In this document: positions 1 through 7,782 of the stretch, piece by piece
How the letters are laid out: each line of letters begins with the position of its first letter
Position numbering within the stretch: the first letter of the stretch is position 1
Assembly: GCF_003075375.1 (NCBI RefSeq)
Contig: NZ_QDFT01000008.1
Span: 36,736 to 100,735 of the forward strand
From: Microbacterium testaceum
Lineage (GTDB): Bacteria > Actinomycetota > Actinomycetes > Actinomycetales > Microbacteriaceae
Direction: 5' to 3'
DNA length: 64,000 nt
Program-made: the position numbers and the translations under genes
The notes under the pieces: generated by a model
Told to the model about the DNA's origin: nothing
Database searches by the model: none
What the model saw: the letters and a program-made list of their open reading frames with translations, nothing else

Positions 1-40
1 CGTGGCCGAACCCGATCCCGAGTCGGCGTCCGCCGTCTGA
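1..40 (+). CDS. 3' end of a truncated upstream gene (possible)
   Basis: An open frame entering from the left edge ends with the residues VAEPDPESASAV and a TGA at 38-40. The acidic, low-complexity tail looks like a disordered C-terminus, but only 12 codons are visible and no family can be named. The next gene lies on the opposite strand and would converge with it. Confidence 0.35.
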   Translation, partial: VAEPDPESASAV

Positions 41-65
41 GCGGCCGCTTGGCTCGCCGATGTCG

Positions 66-521
66 TCACGCGCATTCGGCGTCGACGACCTCGCGTACGC
101 GGTCGAGGAAGGCGGCGAGCTGGCCGGCGGTGTCCTCGGGGAGGGCCAGGGCGAACTCCCGGATCCGAGCCGTCACGGGGTCGATGGCGTCGGGATCGGC
201 ATCCCGATCGAACGGGACGACGTATTTGCTGCGCCGATCGGAGGGGTTGGCGACGAAGCCGATCAGGCCGCCCGCGTGCAGGCGGTCGAGCATCCCGGTC
301 ACCGAGGCCGTCGAGATGGCGAGAGCCTGAGCGATCTCGGTCGGCGTCACGCCTGTTCCCGCGTCCGCGCGTTCGAGGATGAGGCGCATGGCCGCCCGCG
401 CGTTCTCGCTGGGGCCGCAGTCGGTCTGGCGGCGGCGGGCGAGACGGGCTTCGGCGAGCCGCAGACGTTCGACCGCGCGCGCCGCTGCCGTGGCCTGGTC
501 GTCGTCGATCTCGATCGTCAT
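66..521 (-). CDS. MarR family transcriptional regulator
   Basis: A 151-residue winged-helix regulator expected to act as a dimeric DNA-binding repressor in the cytoplasm. The core HTH includes TEIAQALAISTASVTGMLDR, followed by a wing with the MarR-typical sequence NPSDRRSKYVV. The ATG at 521 is preceded by a GAGGAG ribosome site. It is divergent from a DUF7882-type gene at 708, and the same MarR/DUF7882 pairing recurs at 8571-9602, so it probably controls that neighbour and itself. The ligand is unknown. The family call is secure and the target is inference. Confidence 0.88.
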   Translation of the reverse strand: MTIEIDDDQATAAARAVERLRLAEARLARRRQTDCGPSENARAAMRLILERADAGTGVTPTEIAQALAISTASVTGMLDRLHAGGLIGFVANPSDRRSKYVVPFDRDADPDAIDPVTARIREFALALPEDTAGQLAAFLDRVREVVDAECA

Positions 522-646
522 CAGTCTCCTCGGGCGTGTCAGGCCCCCGTCGGACAGTGTAGTTCGGTCGCCGAGATTCCAGTTGACCGATCTAATTCAG
601 CCCGGTCTAAAAACCCGCGGACGTCGGGAATTCCCATCCTCGTCAC

Positions 647-674
647 TTGCGATAGTTAGGTTGTCTAGTAAAAT
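647..674 (+). promoter_or_regulatory. Promoter of the first DUF7882-type gene
   Basis: TTGCGA (647-652) and TAAAAT (669-674) are separated by 16 bp and lie 33 bp before the ATG at 708. They sit in an AT-rich island unlike the surrounding sequence. The second pair has a similarly placed CACTTGC...TAGTAA stretch (9171-9202), so the promoter architecture appears duplicated along with the genes. Confidence 0.6.
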
Positions 675-707
675 ATTCGATACCGGGATTCCCGGAAGGA
701 GAGGCTC

Positions 708-1034
708 ATGGGCTTACTGTTCTACGGCTCTTCCGAGAGCCCGATCCGCGTCCCGGACCGCGTCCTCGCGCACGTCAAAGTGGTCATCGCCACCAAGCTC
801 CGGCGGGGTGAGAGCTTCACCATGTCGTGGCGTCATCCCTCGGGCGAGCATGCGGGTCGCAGTACGATCTGGATCCAGCCCTCGATCCCCCTGCGTTTCG
901 TCTTCGGTTCCACCGAGCCCGAGATGCTCGACCCCGCTCTGCTGCAGGCCTACGCCACATCGGCGAACTCGTCGAGCGGCCTGACGGTCGACCTCGAGGA
1001 GCACGGCGCCGCCGCGACGGCGCCGGCGGGATGA
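708..1034 (+). CDS. DUF7882 family protein (copy 1)
   Basis: A 108-residue soluble protein with no signal peptide or membrane segment. It shares the core HVKVVIATKLRRGESFTMSW, then GRSTIW, then QPSIPLRFVF with the gene at 9234; as I recall it, this core marks the actinobacterial family named DUF7882. Relatives have sometimes been labelled 'ATP-dependent DNA ligase', but nothing here resembles a ligase nucleotidyl-transfer motif. The start has a strong GGAAGGAGAG site at 694-703. It is divergent from a MarR gene and converges with a sigma-like gene one base past its stop. The function is unknown, and regulation by the neighbouring MarR protein is likely. Confidence 0.78.
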   Translation: MGLLFYGSSESPIRVPDRVLAHVKVVIATKLRRGESFTMSWRHPSGEHAGRSTIWIQPSIPLRFVFGSTEPEMLDPALLQAYATSANSSSGLTVDLEEHGAAATAPAG

Positions 1035-1035
1035 T

Positions 1036-1329
1036 TCAGGCGCGACCCGCTGCGTGACGGTGGGCGATGGCCGACATCCACTGCATTCCCGGGCACGGGG
1101 GAGCGGCGCGACCGCGCATGCGCTCCCACGCCTCGACATAGATGCCCTCCAGGAGGGCATCGGCGCGAGCCGCGATTCCCGTGATCGACAGCAAGACCGC
1201 GTAGACGCGGGGCGCGGTCGCATCGTAGAACGCGACGAACGCGTCGCAATCGCCGGTCGCCGCACGCCGCAGAAGGGCGTCCAGATCGTCGTCTGTGGTG
1301 GCGGGGCTCGCCGCATCGGTCATCGTCAT
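1036..1329 (-). CDS. Sigma-70 region 2-like protein without region 4
   Basis: A protein of about 97 residues whose middle (DDLDALLRRAATGDCDAFVA...YDATAPRVYAVL...YVEAWERM, ending MQWMSAIAHRHAAGRA) reads like region 2 of an ECF sigma factor of the SigK type, the part that binds core polymerase and the -10 element. The protein stops where region 2 ends and no region 4 follows. The ATG at 1329 is chosen over the GTG at 1335 because the AGGAGG site (1335-1340) lies 5 bp before it and overlaps the GTG. It may be a remnant, a stand-alone region 2 protein or a decoy. The protein fold is likely, but activity as a sigma factor is doubtful. Confidence 0.6.
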   Translation of the reverse strand: MTMTDAASPATTDDDLDALLRRAATGDCDAFVAFYDATAPRVYAVLLSITGIAARADALLEGIYVEAWERMRGRAAPPCPGMQWMSAIAHRHAAGRA

Positions 1330-1493
1330 GGACACCTCCTTCGTCTGGATCAGTCAACCGCGCGCGGCCGTCGGCGGCCTGGGCTTGCGCAATCGGGACG
1401 GGTGATCTAGCGCCCCGTCGGCAGCGGCGGAAGGGCGACGGCGTGGACGTCAAGCCCGCATGATCGATTCGGAGCGATCGCTAGCGTTCCCCT

Positions 1494-1871
1494 ATGAGAT
1501 CTGTCGTGCGCTGGGCTCTGGCCCTGGCGATGCTCTTCGCCGGCGTGTCCCACCTGACGTTCGCCCGGCAGGATTTCCAGGCACAGGTGCCGGACGCCCT
1601 CGTCGAGAAGGGCCCCCTCGATCGCGACGCGGTGGTCGTGGCATCCGGTGTCGTCGAAGCGGCGTTCGGGCTCGCCCTGCTCGCCCTGCCGCGCGAGCGG
1701 CGGCGCATCGGTGCGGCGCTGGCGGCGTTCTTCGTGGCCATCTTCCCGGGCAACATCGATCAGTGGCGCAAGGGTCGTTCCGCCTTCGGTCTCGACACCG
1801 ATCGAAAGCGTCTCGTGCGTCTGTTCTTCCAACCCGGGCTGGTGGCCGCCGCCTGGTGGTCGACGCGCTGA
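1494..1871 (+). CDS. DoxX-like small membrane protein
   Basis: A 125-residue protein with three or four hydrophobic segments: residues 5-22, about 45-63, 70-85 and a short one at the C-terminus. The layout and the phrase LFAGVSHL near the N-terminus resemble DoxX/DUF4267-type membrane proteins found in many actinobacteria. Their biochemical role is not established. The next gene starts 3 bp after the stop, so the two are probably co-transcribed with the PPOX gene that follows. No signal peptide is separable from the first membrane segment. Confidence 0.6.
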   Translation: MRSVVRWALALAMLFAGVSHLTFARQDFQAQVPDALVEKGPLDRDAVVVASGVVEAAFGLALLALPRERRRIGAALAAFFVAIFPGNIDQWRKGRSAFGLDTDRKRLVRLFFQPGLVAAAWWSTR

Positions 1872-1874
1872 CTC

Positions 1875-2417
1875 ATGACGGACGTCGTCAGTCTCGAACT
1901 CCTTCTGGACGAGGAGACGGATGCCGCGGTGCGCGCCGAGTGGGATGCGCTGGCGCAGGCGGGCTTGCCCAGCCAGGCGCAGCACAAGGGCGAGAGCAAC
2001 CGCCCCCACATCACGCTGCTGGTGCGTCCGGGCCTCGCCCAGGTCGCCGCGGAGCCGCTGTCGCCCCTGTTCCCCCTGCCGCTGACCCTGGGAGCGCCCC
2101 TGCTCTTCGGCGCGGGCCGCACGCGCGTCATCGCGCGATCGGTCGTCCCGACGGCGGGGCTGCTGGCGCTGCATGCCCGCGTGCACGAGACGGCGGGCCC
2201 CGGGGGCGACGCGGATCACACGCGTCCGGGGGCGTGGACGCCCCACGTCACCATTGCGCGGCGGGTTCCGATCGAGCGCGTCGGCGAGGCGCTCGCCGTA
2301 TGGTCCGAGACAGGCGAGCAGGATCTCCCGGCGCGCGCCGTGGGACTGCGTCGGTGGGATGCCGCGTCCCGGACCGTGACGGACCTCGTCGGTCATGGCA
2401 CGCTGGAGACGTGCTGA
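1875..2417 (+). CDS. 2'-5' RNA ligase family (2H phosphoesterase) protein
   Basis: A 180-residue protein with the two HxT/S signature motifs of the 2H phosphoesterase superfamily: HITL near residue 46 and HVTI near residue 127. They are spaced as expected for the two-lobed fold that binds cyclic or 2'-5' phosphodiesters. Bacterial members hydrolyse or ligate RNA ends in vitro, but their physiological role is unclear. It lies between a DoxX-like gene and a PPOX gene on the same strand and overlaps the latter by 7 bp, suggesting translational coupling. The substrate cannot be told from sequence. Confidence 0.8.
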   Translation: MTDVVSLELLLDEETDAAVRAEWDALAQAGLPSQAQHKGESNRPHITLLVRPGLAQVAAEPLSPLFPLPLTLGAPLLFGAGRTRVIARSVVPTAGLLALHARVHETAGPGGDADHTRPGAWTPHVTIARRVPIERVGEALAVWSETGEQDLPARAVGLRRWDAASRTVTDLVGHGTLETC

Positions 2418-2788
2418 CCGACGAAGCGCGCGAATTCCTGCGCGAGTACCATCTGGCCACCCTGTCCACGATCGGACGGGACGGTCGTGTCCACGCGGTC
2501 CCCGTGGGCTTCACCCATGAGGACGGTGTCGTCCGGGTCATCGGATCCCGCGGGACGCAGAAGTTCGTCAACGCGGCCCGCGACGGGCGGGCGTCGATCT
2601 GCTCGGTCGACGGGGCGAAGTGGATCAGCTTCGAGGGGCCGGCGCGGGTCACGGACGATCCCGACGCCGTCGCCCGCGCCGTCGACCTGTACGCGGCGCG
2701 CTACCGCCAGCCGCGGGTCAACCCCGACCGGGTCGTTCTCGAGATGACCGTCGAGCGCGTGCTCGGCTCGGCGGCGTTCCGGGCCTGA
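2411..2788 (+). CDS. PPOX-class (F420-dependent type) oxidoreductase
   Basis: A 125-residue split-barrel flavin/deazaflavin-binding protein of the pyridoxamine-5'-phosphate oxidase-like superfamily. The start of the barrel (YHLATLSTIGRDGRVHAVPV) and the later KWISFEGPARV and TVERVLGS are typical of actinobacterial F420-binding members. The GTG start at 2411 lies inside the end of the preceding gene, giving an overlap of 7 bp; no better start exists downstream before the conserved barrel. F420 rather than FMN use is inferred from family resemblance. An LLM-class F420-type enzyme lies 1.2 kb away. Confidence 0.75.
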   Translation: MLTDEAREFLREYHLATLSTIGRDGRVHAVPVGFTHEDGVVRVIGSRGTQKFVNAARDGRASICSVDGAKWISFEGPARVTDDPDAVARAVDLYAARYRQPRVNPDRVVLEMTVERVLGSAAFRA

Positions 2789-3029
2789 CGCGCTTCGGCG
2801 TCCGCCTGGCGGAGGCCGCGGGCCGGACGCGATATTGTTCAGACGTCACTCCCCGGACACGGTTTTATCGATCGCTCGACGAGAGGCGCATGCGGGTGGG
2901 GTCACAGGCACGGATGAGACGGCGATCGGTTTCGTCTTTCCGCCCTCGGGGCGCAGTCTTCCGGGCGTGTCGGTCTACTCGTGGAACGTCCGCGGACCGT
3001 TTCCGGACCCGTGGAGAGGGGATGCCGTC

Positions 3030-3965
3030 GTGACCGCCGACCCGTCTTTGGACAGTCGTCTCGACGACGTGTTGCGCACCCTGGCCGGCCGCGTGCGCCG
3101 GCTCCGCGAGGACCGCGACCTGTCGCTGGTGGAGCTGTCGTTCGAGTCGGGTCTGTCGGAATCGCGTCTGCGGGCGATCGAGGCGGGCCGCACCACGGCG
3201 TCGTTGGCGACCCTCGTGGCCCTGGCCGAGACGTTCGAGATCAGTGTCTCGGAGCTGTTCGCCGAACCCGCCCCCGAGCGATCGGTCGCCGATGCGGCCT
3301 CGTCGGGTGGAGTCGCGTGGGGTGGGGAACTGCCCCCGGCGCCATGGTTGACGGCGGCACCCACGCCCGCTGCGACGGCGAGTGCCTACGTGGTGCCGAG
3401 CGAGGTGGTCTGGGGAGGGGAACTGCCTCCCGCCCCGTGGACCGACTCGATCGCTCCCCGCGAAATGCCCGAACCGCCCTCTGCTCCGAGCGCTCCGGCT
3501 CGCGAGGTGCCCCGCGCGGTCGTACCCGGTCATCTCGTCGCCACCGAGCAGACCTGGGGCGGGCCTCTCCCGGCTGCGGCATGGGACGCGGCGGTGCCGG
3601 CACCCCCTCCCCCCGGGAACGGGGGTGGCCGCGAGGCTCCACCGGAGCCGCGCCCGGTGGCCGGTGCGGCATCACGGGCTTCTGCGGCCTCTGAGGTGCA
3701 CCGCCGCGCGGCCGAGCAGGGCATGGGTGGGACGTCGCGCTACGTGCTGGTCGCGCCGGGGGCGGGGGCCCCGAAAGAGCTGCGCACCTTCGCCGACCTG
3801 CGCGAGGGGGTTCTCGCCGGCCGGAACTTCCGATCGCTGCGGGAGTTCGCGGTCGCAGCCGTCACCGAGGCCGATCACCCGCTTCCCGCGGTCGCGCGCG
3901 TCTTCCGGCTGCCGGTGTGGCGCCTCGAGCAGTGGGTCGCCGAGTCCGGATACACCGTCCGCTGA
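3030..3965 (+). CDS. XRE-type HTH protein with three WGG-x-LP-x-x-x-W repeats
   Basis: A 311-residue protein. Residues about 5-65 form a Cro/C1-type helix-turn-helix (LREDRDLSLVELSFESGLSE, then ALAETFEISVSELF). A proline/alanine-rich linker follows with three spaced copies of one short motif: WGGELPPAPW, WGGELPPAPW and WGGPLPAAAW. The last 80 residues form a separate alpha-helical region (LREGVLAGRNFRSLREFAVA...WRLEQWVAESGY). The GTG at 3030 follows GGAGAGGGG; the frame stays open further upstream to 2835, but without typical codon use. It probably acts as a DNA-binding regulator. The repeats look like short linear binding motifs, and the partner is unknown. Confidence 0.75.
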   Translation: MTADPSLDSRLDDVLRTLAGRVRRLREDRDLSLVELSFESGLSESRLRAIEAGRTTASLATLVALAETFEISVSELFAEPAPERSVADAASSGGVAWGGELPPAPWLTAAPTPAATASAYVVPSEVVWGGELPPAPWTDSIAPREMPEPPSAPSAPAREVPRAVVPGHLVATEQTWGGPLPAAAWDAAVPAPPPPGNGGGREAPPEPRPVAGAASRASAASEVHRRAAEQGMGGTSRYVLVAPGAGAPKELRTFADLREGVLAGRNFRSLREFAVAAVTEADHPLPAVARVFRLPVWRLEQWVAESGYTVR

Positions 3966-4005
3966 AGCGCGGGGGCACGGCTCGCGCCGCACCCCCACTG
4001 GTGCC

Positions 4006-4971
4006 TCAGAGGGCGCGGAGCTTGTCGAGCAGCGGCGCGGCCACCTCGTCGACGAAACGCTGCTGCTGGGCGTCGCCGACCTGCACGATCGCGATGTCGG
4101 TGAAGCCGGCGTCGATGAAGGGCCGCACGCTCTCAGCGAGTTCGTCCAGGTCGGGGCCGCACGCGATCGACTCCGCCACGTCTTCGGGACGGACGAACTG
4201 CGAGGCGCCGGCGAACCCCGCGGGCGTGGGCAGGTCGGCGTTCACCGACCATCCACCCGCGAACCAGCGGAACTGGTCGTGCGCCCGGGCGATGGCGGCA
4301 TCCTTGTCCGGATCCCAACTGATCGGGATCTGACCGATTTTGCGGGACTCGCCGTCGTGGTGCTCGTCCCACCCCGACACGATGTCGGCGTCGGGCTCGG
4401 TGGTGATGAGGTGGTCGCCCAGCGGGGCGAAGGCCTTGATGGAGTTCTCGCCCGAGACCGCCACTCCGATCGGGACCCCACCCTCGGGGGCATCCCAGAC
4501 GCGTGCCGAGTCGACGCGGAAATACTCGCCGTCGTAGGTGACCAGGTCGCCGGTGTGCAGGGCGCGGATGATCTCGATCGCCTCGACGAGCATGTCCTGT
4601 CGGGCGTGCACCGCTGGCCAACCCTCACCCACGACGTGCTCGTTGAGGTTCTCGCCCGAACCCAGACCCAGGGTGAACCGGCCGTCGGAGAGCAACTGGA
4701 GCGTCGCGGCCTTCTGCGCCACCACCGCCGGGTGGTAGCGCACGGTCGGGCACGTGACGTACGTCATCAGCTCGACGTCGGTGGTGGCCTGGGCGACGGC
4801 GCCGAGGACCGTCCAGGCGTAGGGGGCGTGGCCTTGACTGGCCAGCCAGGGGGAGTAGTGGTCGCTTGAGACGAGGAAGTCGTAGCCGGCGCGCTCGGCG
4901 CCGATCGCGTAGTCCACGAGAGCCTTGGGGCCGCTCTGCTCGGTCATGAGGGTGTAGCCGAATCGCGTCAT
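4006..4971 (-). CDS. LLM-class F420-dependent oxidoreductase, F420-dependent G6PD-like group
   Basis: A 321-residue luciferase-like (beta/alpha)8 barrel enzyme. N-terminal MTRFGYTLMTEQ, SSDHYSPWLASQGHAPYAW and LGLGSGENLNEHVVG match the actinobacterial group related to F420-dependent glucose-6-phosphate dehydrogenase (TIGR03557-like). Such enzymes pass hydride between cofactor F420 and a small organic substrate in the cytoplasm. The substrate of this member cannot be stated. It is a single gene on the minus strand converging with the HTH gene, and about 35 bp after its stop there is no strong terminator. Full family length. Confidence 0.85.
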   Translation of the reverse strand: MTRFGYTLMTEQSGPKALVDYAIGAERAGYDFLVSSDHYSPWLASQGHAPYAWTVLGAVAQATTDVELMTYVTCPTVRYHPAVVAQKAATLQLLSDGRFTLGLGSGENLNEHVVGEGWPAVHARQDMLVEAIEIIRALHTGDLVTYDGEYFRVDSARVWDAPEGGVPIGVAVSGENSIKAFAPLGDHLITTEPDADIVSGWDEHHDGESRKIGQIPISWDPDKDAAIARAHDQFRWFAGGWSVNADLPTPAGFAGASQFVRPEDVAESIACGPDLDELAESVRPFIDAGFTDIAIVQVGDAQQQRFVDEVAAPLLDKLRAL

Positions 4972-5040
4972 GCGGCCACGGTAGGACGCGCGCGGAACGG
5001 GTTCGGCGGGGTTGCGCTCCGCGCCGTGATGCGGCAGACG

Positions 5041-5076
5041 ACGGCGGGCCCGCGGCTGATGCCTCGGGCCCGCCGT
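5041..5076 (-). terminator. Hairpin after the terC gene
   Basis: A perfect 12-bp stem, ACGGCGGGCCCG at 5041-5052 pairing with 5065-5076, with a 12-nt loop. It begins 13 bp beyond the terC stop codon on the minus strand. No U-run is obvious, as is common in high-GC actinobacteria. Confidence 0.65.
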
Positions 5077-5088
5077 GTCGCCGAGGGC

Positions 5089-6123
5089 TCAGTCCTCGGG
5101 GGCGTGGATGACCTTCTCGCCGTCGAAGGTCTCACGTTCCTTCTTCTGCGCGTCGTTCCGGGTCTTGCGCAGGCTCGCGACCGTGGCGACCGCGACTGTG
5201 GCGGCGATGAACAGCAGCGAGAACCAGATCGGGATCTCGGGAACCCACAGCAGCGGCTCGCCGCCGTTGATGAACGGCAGCTCGTTGACGTGCAGGGCGT
5301 GGAAGACGAGCTTGACGCCGATGAAGGCCAGGATGACGGCCAGACCCTGCGCGAGGTAGACGAGGCGCTCGAGCAGACCGCCGATCAGGAAGTACAGCTG
5401 ACGCAGACCCATCAGGGCGAAGGCGTTGGCGGTGAAGACGATGTACGCCTCGTTGGTCAGGCCGTAGATGGCGGGAATCGAGTCGACGGCGAAGACGAGG
5501 TCGATGAAGCCGATCGCGATGATGACGAGCAGCATGGGGGTGACGAAGCGCTTGCCGTCCTTCTTCACGGTCAGCTTGTCGTCGTTGTACTCCTCGGAGA
5601 CGGGGAGCACGCGACGCACGAACTGCATGAACTTGCCGTTCGCCGGGTCGCTGTCACCGTGCGAGAACGCCTGCCGGTAGGCCAGGAAGAGCAGCAGGGC
5701 GCCGAAGATGTAAAAGATCCACGAGAAGTTCTCGATCAGGGCCGCGCCGACGGCGATGAACGCGCCGCGCATGATCAGGGCGATCACGATGCCGATCATC
5801 AGCACCTTCTGCTGGTACTTCTTGGGCACCGCGAAGCCGGTCATGATGATGAGGAAGACGAAGAGGTTGTCGATCGACAGCGCCTTCTCGGTCAGGTACC
5901 CGGCGAAATACTCCCCGCCGAACGTCCAGCCCGACACGACGCCGATGCCGACGCCGAACAGCAACGCCAGGCCGATGTAGAACGCGGACCAGCGGGCTGA
6001 CTCTCCGATGGTCGGTTCATGCGGCTTGCGCACGTGCGCGAAGAACTCGAACACGAAGAATGCGATCGTGATCGCGATCGTGATGATCCAGATGAGGGGG
6101 GTGACGCCCACGGCGGCCTCCAA
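5089..6123 (-). CDS. TerC family integral membrane protein (probable Mn2+ exporter)
   Basis: A 344-residue polytopic membrane protein with about nine hydrophobic segments and a charged cytoplasmic loop near residues 155-185. The TerC hallmarks EKALSIDNLFVFLIIMTGFA and DLVFAVDSIPAIYG carry the conserved membrane aspartates. Bacterial TerC proteins such as MeeF/MeeY export manganese or metallate exoenzymes and are often under yybP-ykoY riboswitches. The leader upstream here fits that motif, supporting a metal-homeostasis role. Single-gene unit, terminated by the hairpin at 5041-5076. Confidence 0.88.
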   Translation of the reverse strand: MEAAVGVTPLIWIITIAITIAFFVFEFFAHVRKPHEPTIGESARWSAFYIGLALLFGVGIGVVSGWTFGGEYFAGYLTEKALSIDNLFVFLIIMTGFAVPKKYQQKVLMIGIVIALIMRGAFIAVGAALIENFSWIFYIFGALLLFLAYRQAFSHGDSDPANGKFMQFVRRVLPVSEEYNDDKLTVKKDGKRFVTPMLLVIIAIGFIDLVFAVDSIPAIYGLTNEAYIVFTANAFALMGLRQLYFLIGGLLERLVYLAQGLAVILAFIGVKLVFHALHVNELPFINGGEPLLWVPEIPIWFSLLFIAATVAVATVASLRKTRNDAQKKERETFDGEKVIHAPED

Positions 6124-6141
6124 GGGAAATCGGTGTACGAC

Positions 6142-6250
6142 GAGACACCAAGGTCTCCTCCACCCGGCGAGATGGGCCGACGTCCCGGGTCCACGATGGC
6201 GTGGACCGTATTGACGGGATCGTCGCGACGGGAGTACTCCCCTTGCTCAG
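6142..6250 (-). promoter_or_regulatory. Probable yybP-ykoY (Mn2+) riboswitch before terC
   Basis: Read on the minus strand, the leader begins with AAGGGGAGTACTCC (6244-6231). About 75 nt later it ends with GGAGGAGACCTTGGTGTCTC (6161-6142), which itself folds as GAGAC-loop-GTCTC. Conserved 5' GGGGAGUA and 3' G-rich/GACCUU segments framing a multi-stem junction are features of the yybP-ykoY class, which senses Mn2+ and controls TerC-family genes. The fold was judged by eye only. About 20 nt separate its end from the terC start codon. Confidence 0.65.
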
Positions 6251-6409
6251 GCGATTCTACGGGAGCCGCCTGGGAGAGTGCGGACTGGACACGTCTCGAG
6301 CCGCTGTGGTAGTCGCGGCGAACACGTCTCGGGGTGGCGCGCAAGCCCCGGCGGCGTCGCCACGGGGTCCGAGAGGATGCCGAAACACCCCATTCCGAGG
6401 AGGATGACG

Positions 6410-6595
6410 ATGACCGAACGAGAAGAGACCCAGGACGCCCCCGTCATGGACGGCGCGACCGACGCCGGCGTCGACGAGAAGAAGGACGGAGCGCGCGAGC
6501 AGCGCGCGGCCGATGCGGCGGTCGAGGACGACGCCGCGCAGGAGGACCTGCAGGACGATCTGCGCAGCATCCGCGGATACGGCGAAGACCGCTGA
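6410..6595 (+). CDS. Small acidic hypothetical protein
   Basis: A 61-residue, highly charged protein without cysteine, signal peptide or membrane segment; its second half (DDAAQEDLQDDLRSIRGYGEDR) could form a helix. GAGGAGG at 6397-6403 lies 6 bp before the ATG at 6410; the ATG at 6404 abuts the ribosome site and is less likely. It is predicted to be disordered. I do not recognise a family. It stands alone, is followed by a large nested hairpin, and converges with another small gene. Confidence 0.55.
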   Translation: MTEREETQDAPVMDGATDAGVDEKKDGAREQRAADAAVEDDAAQEDLQDDLRSIRGYGEDR

Positions 6596-6601
6596 GTCCC
6601 G

Positions 6602-6655
6602 GACGACTCCCGTCCGGAGCCCGCTGGGGGGCGGGCTCCACGAACGGGAGTCGTC
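6602..6655. terminator. Nested bidirectional hairpin terminator
   Basis: The outer 12-bp stem is GACGACTCCCGT (6602-6613) with 6644-6655. Inside it, a 9-bp stem GGAGCCCGC (6616-6624) pairs with 6631-6639 around a TGGGGG loop. It sits between two convergent small genes, so it can end transcripts from both sides. Confidence 0.7.
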
Positions 6656-6702
6656 GAAGCGTTCGCGGGTCCCAGCGGATCCGAAGGCGCGCAGCCTTCG
6701 TG

Positions 6703-6951
6703 TCACTCCGCGTCGTCGGTCGGGATCTCGCCCGCGGCGATCGCATCGGCGTAGGTGCGGATGTCGGGGCCGGGCTCGTAGTCGATGAAGCGATCCTTGA
6801 TGCGTCCGTTGATCTGGGCAAATGCCTCGTCCGACGAGATGCCGTCGTTCTCGCGTGCGACCGCGACGACGGCCTCGCGCAGGACACGGTCCGCGTCGTC
6901 GAGGATCTTCTGGCGGGCGGGCTCGTTCCAGGTGATGTCCGAGATGTTCAT
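6703..6951 (-). CDS. Small hypothetical protein
   Basis: An 82-residue soluble protein rich in helix formers (QKILDDADRVLREAVVAVAR) and acidic at both ends. No signal peptide, membrane segment, cysteine or catalytic motif is visible. I do not recognise the family. It converges with the small acidic gene at 6410 and is divergent from the hydrolase at 7071. Sequence composition and codon use are like its neighbours, which supports a real gene. Confidence 0.55.
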   Translation of the reverse strand: MNISDITWNEPARQKILDDADRVLREAVVAVARENDGISSDEAFAQINGRIKDRFIDYEPGPDIRTYADAIAAGEIPTDDAE

Positions 6952-7070
6952 GGCGACACGATAGGTCGGGCCGGAACCACCGATCCCGGGCTTGCGGTCC
7001 CGACGAGGATGTGGAGCGCACCCCTACGCAACCCCCGTGCGTTCGTCGTGCTCGAGGCGAAGATGGGGGC

Positions 7071-7763
7071 ATGTCGATGGATGCCGTGACCCCGGCGATC
7101 AACCTGCGGCAACGCCTCGAGTGGTGGGCGCGGGACTACGTCTTCGCGGTTCGAGGTCAGACCCGTGCCCTCACCGGCCGCACGGCGCCCGACCCGCTCG
7201 CCGAGGGACCGGGGGTCCCGATCGTCCTGCTCCCGGGGATCTACGAGACGTGGCGGTTCCTGGAGCCGCTCGCCGCAGCCGTGCATGCCCACGGTCATCC
7301 CGTCCACGTGGTGACCGAGCTCGGTGGCAACAGGCGCCCCATCGCCTCATCAGCGGCCCAGGTGTCGGCGCTCATCGAGGCTCGCGGGCTCGACGAGGTC
7401 GTCCTGCTCGCGCACAGCAAGGGTGGACTCATCGGAAAGCACGTGATGGCTTTCGACCCCGTGGGTGCGCGCATCCGCGGAATGGTCGCGGTGGCGACGC
7501 CGTTCGGTGGTTCGCGTTACAGCCGCGTCATGCCGACCCCCTCGCTCCGCGCATTCGCGACGGGGGATGCCACGATGCGAGCGCTCGCCGCATCCGCCGA
7601 GGTCAACACCCGGATCGTGTCCATCTACGGCCCTTTCGATCCGCACATACCGGAGGGCAGTGAGCTCGCGGGAGCGCGCAACATCGAGCTCGCCGAGGGT
7701 GGGCACTTCCGCGTCCTCGCCTCGCCGCGCGTCGTGGCGGAGGTCATCCGCCTCGCCGGCTGA
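7071..7763 (+). CDS. Alpha/beta hydrolase (lipase-like)
   Basis: A 230-residue alpha/beta-hydrolase fold protein. The oxyanion-side strand reads VPIVLLPGIYETW. The nucleophile elbow AHSKGGLIGKHVM (Ser at about residue 124) has the GxSxG position altered to H-S-K-G-G, as in several esterase/lipase groups. The acidic residue is probably in SIYGPFDPHIP and the histidine in EGGHFRVL. ATG 7071 follows a short G-rich site; upstream codons in frame lack a ribosome site. Substrate unknown. It is a single gene, ending 19 bp before a convergent transglutaminase-like gene. Confidence 0.75.
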   Translation: MSMDAVTPAINLRQRLEWWARDYVFAVRGQTRALTGRTAPDPLAEGPGVPIVLLPGIYETWRFLEPLAAAVHAHGHPVHVVTELGGNRRPIASSAAQVSALIEARGLDEVVLLAHSKGGLIGKHVMAFDPVGARIRGMVAVATPFGGSRYSRVMPTPSLRAFATGDATMRALAASAEVNTRIVSIYGPFDPHIPEGSELAGARNIELAEGGHFRVLASPRVVAEVIRLAG

Positions 7764-7782
7764 CTCGACCGGCCGCGCGCGC

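Noticed and set aside
1407..2396. 329-codon minus-strand frame
   Set aside because: Antisense to the DoxX-like and 2H phosphoesterase genes, whose motifs are clear on the plus strand.
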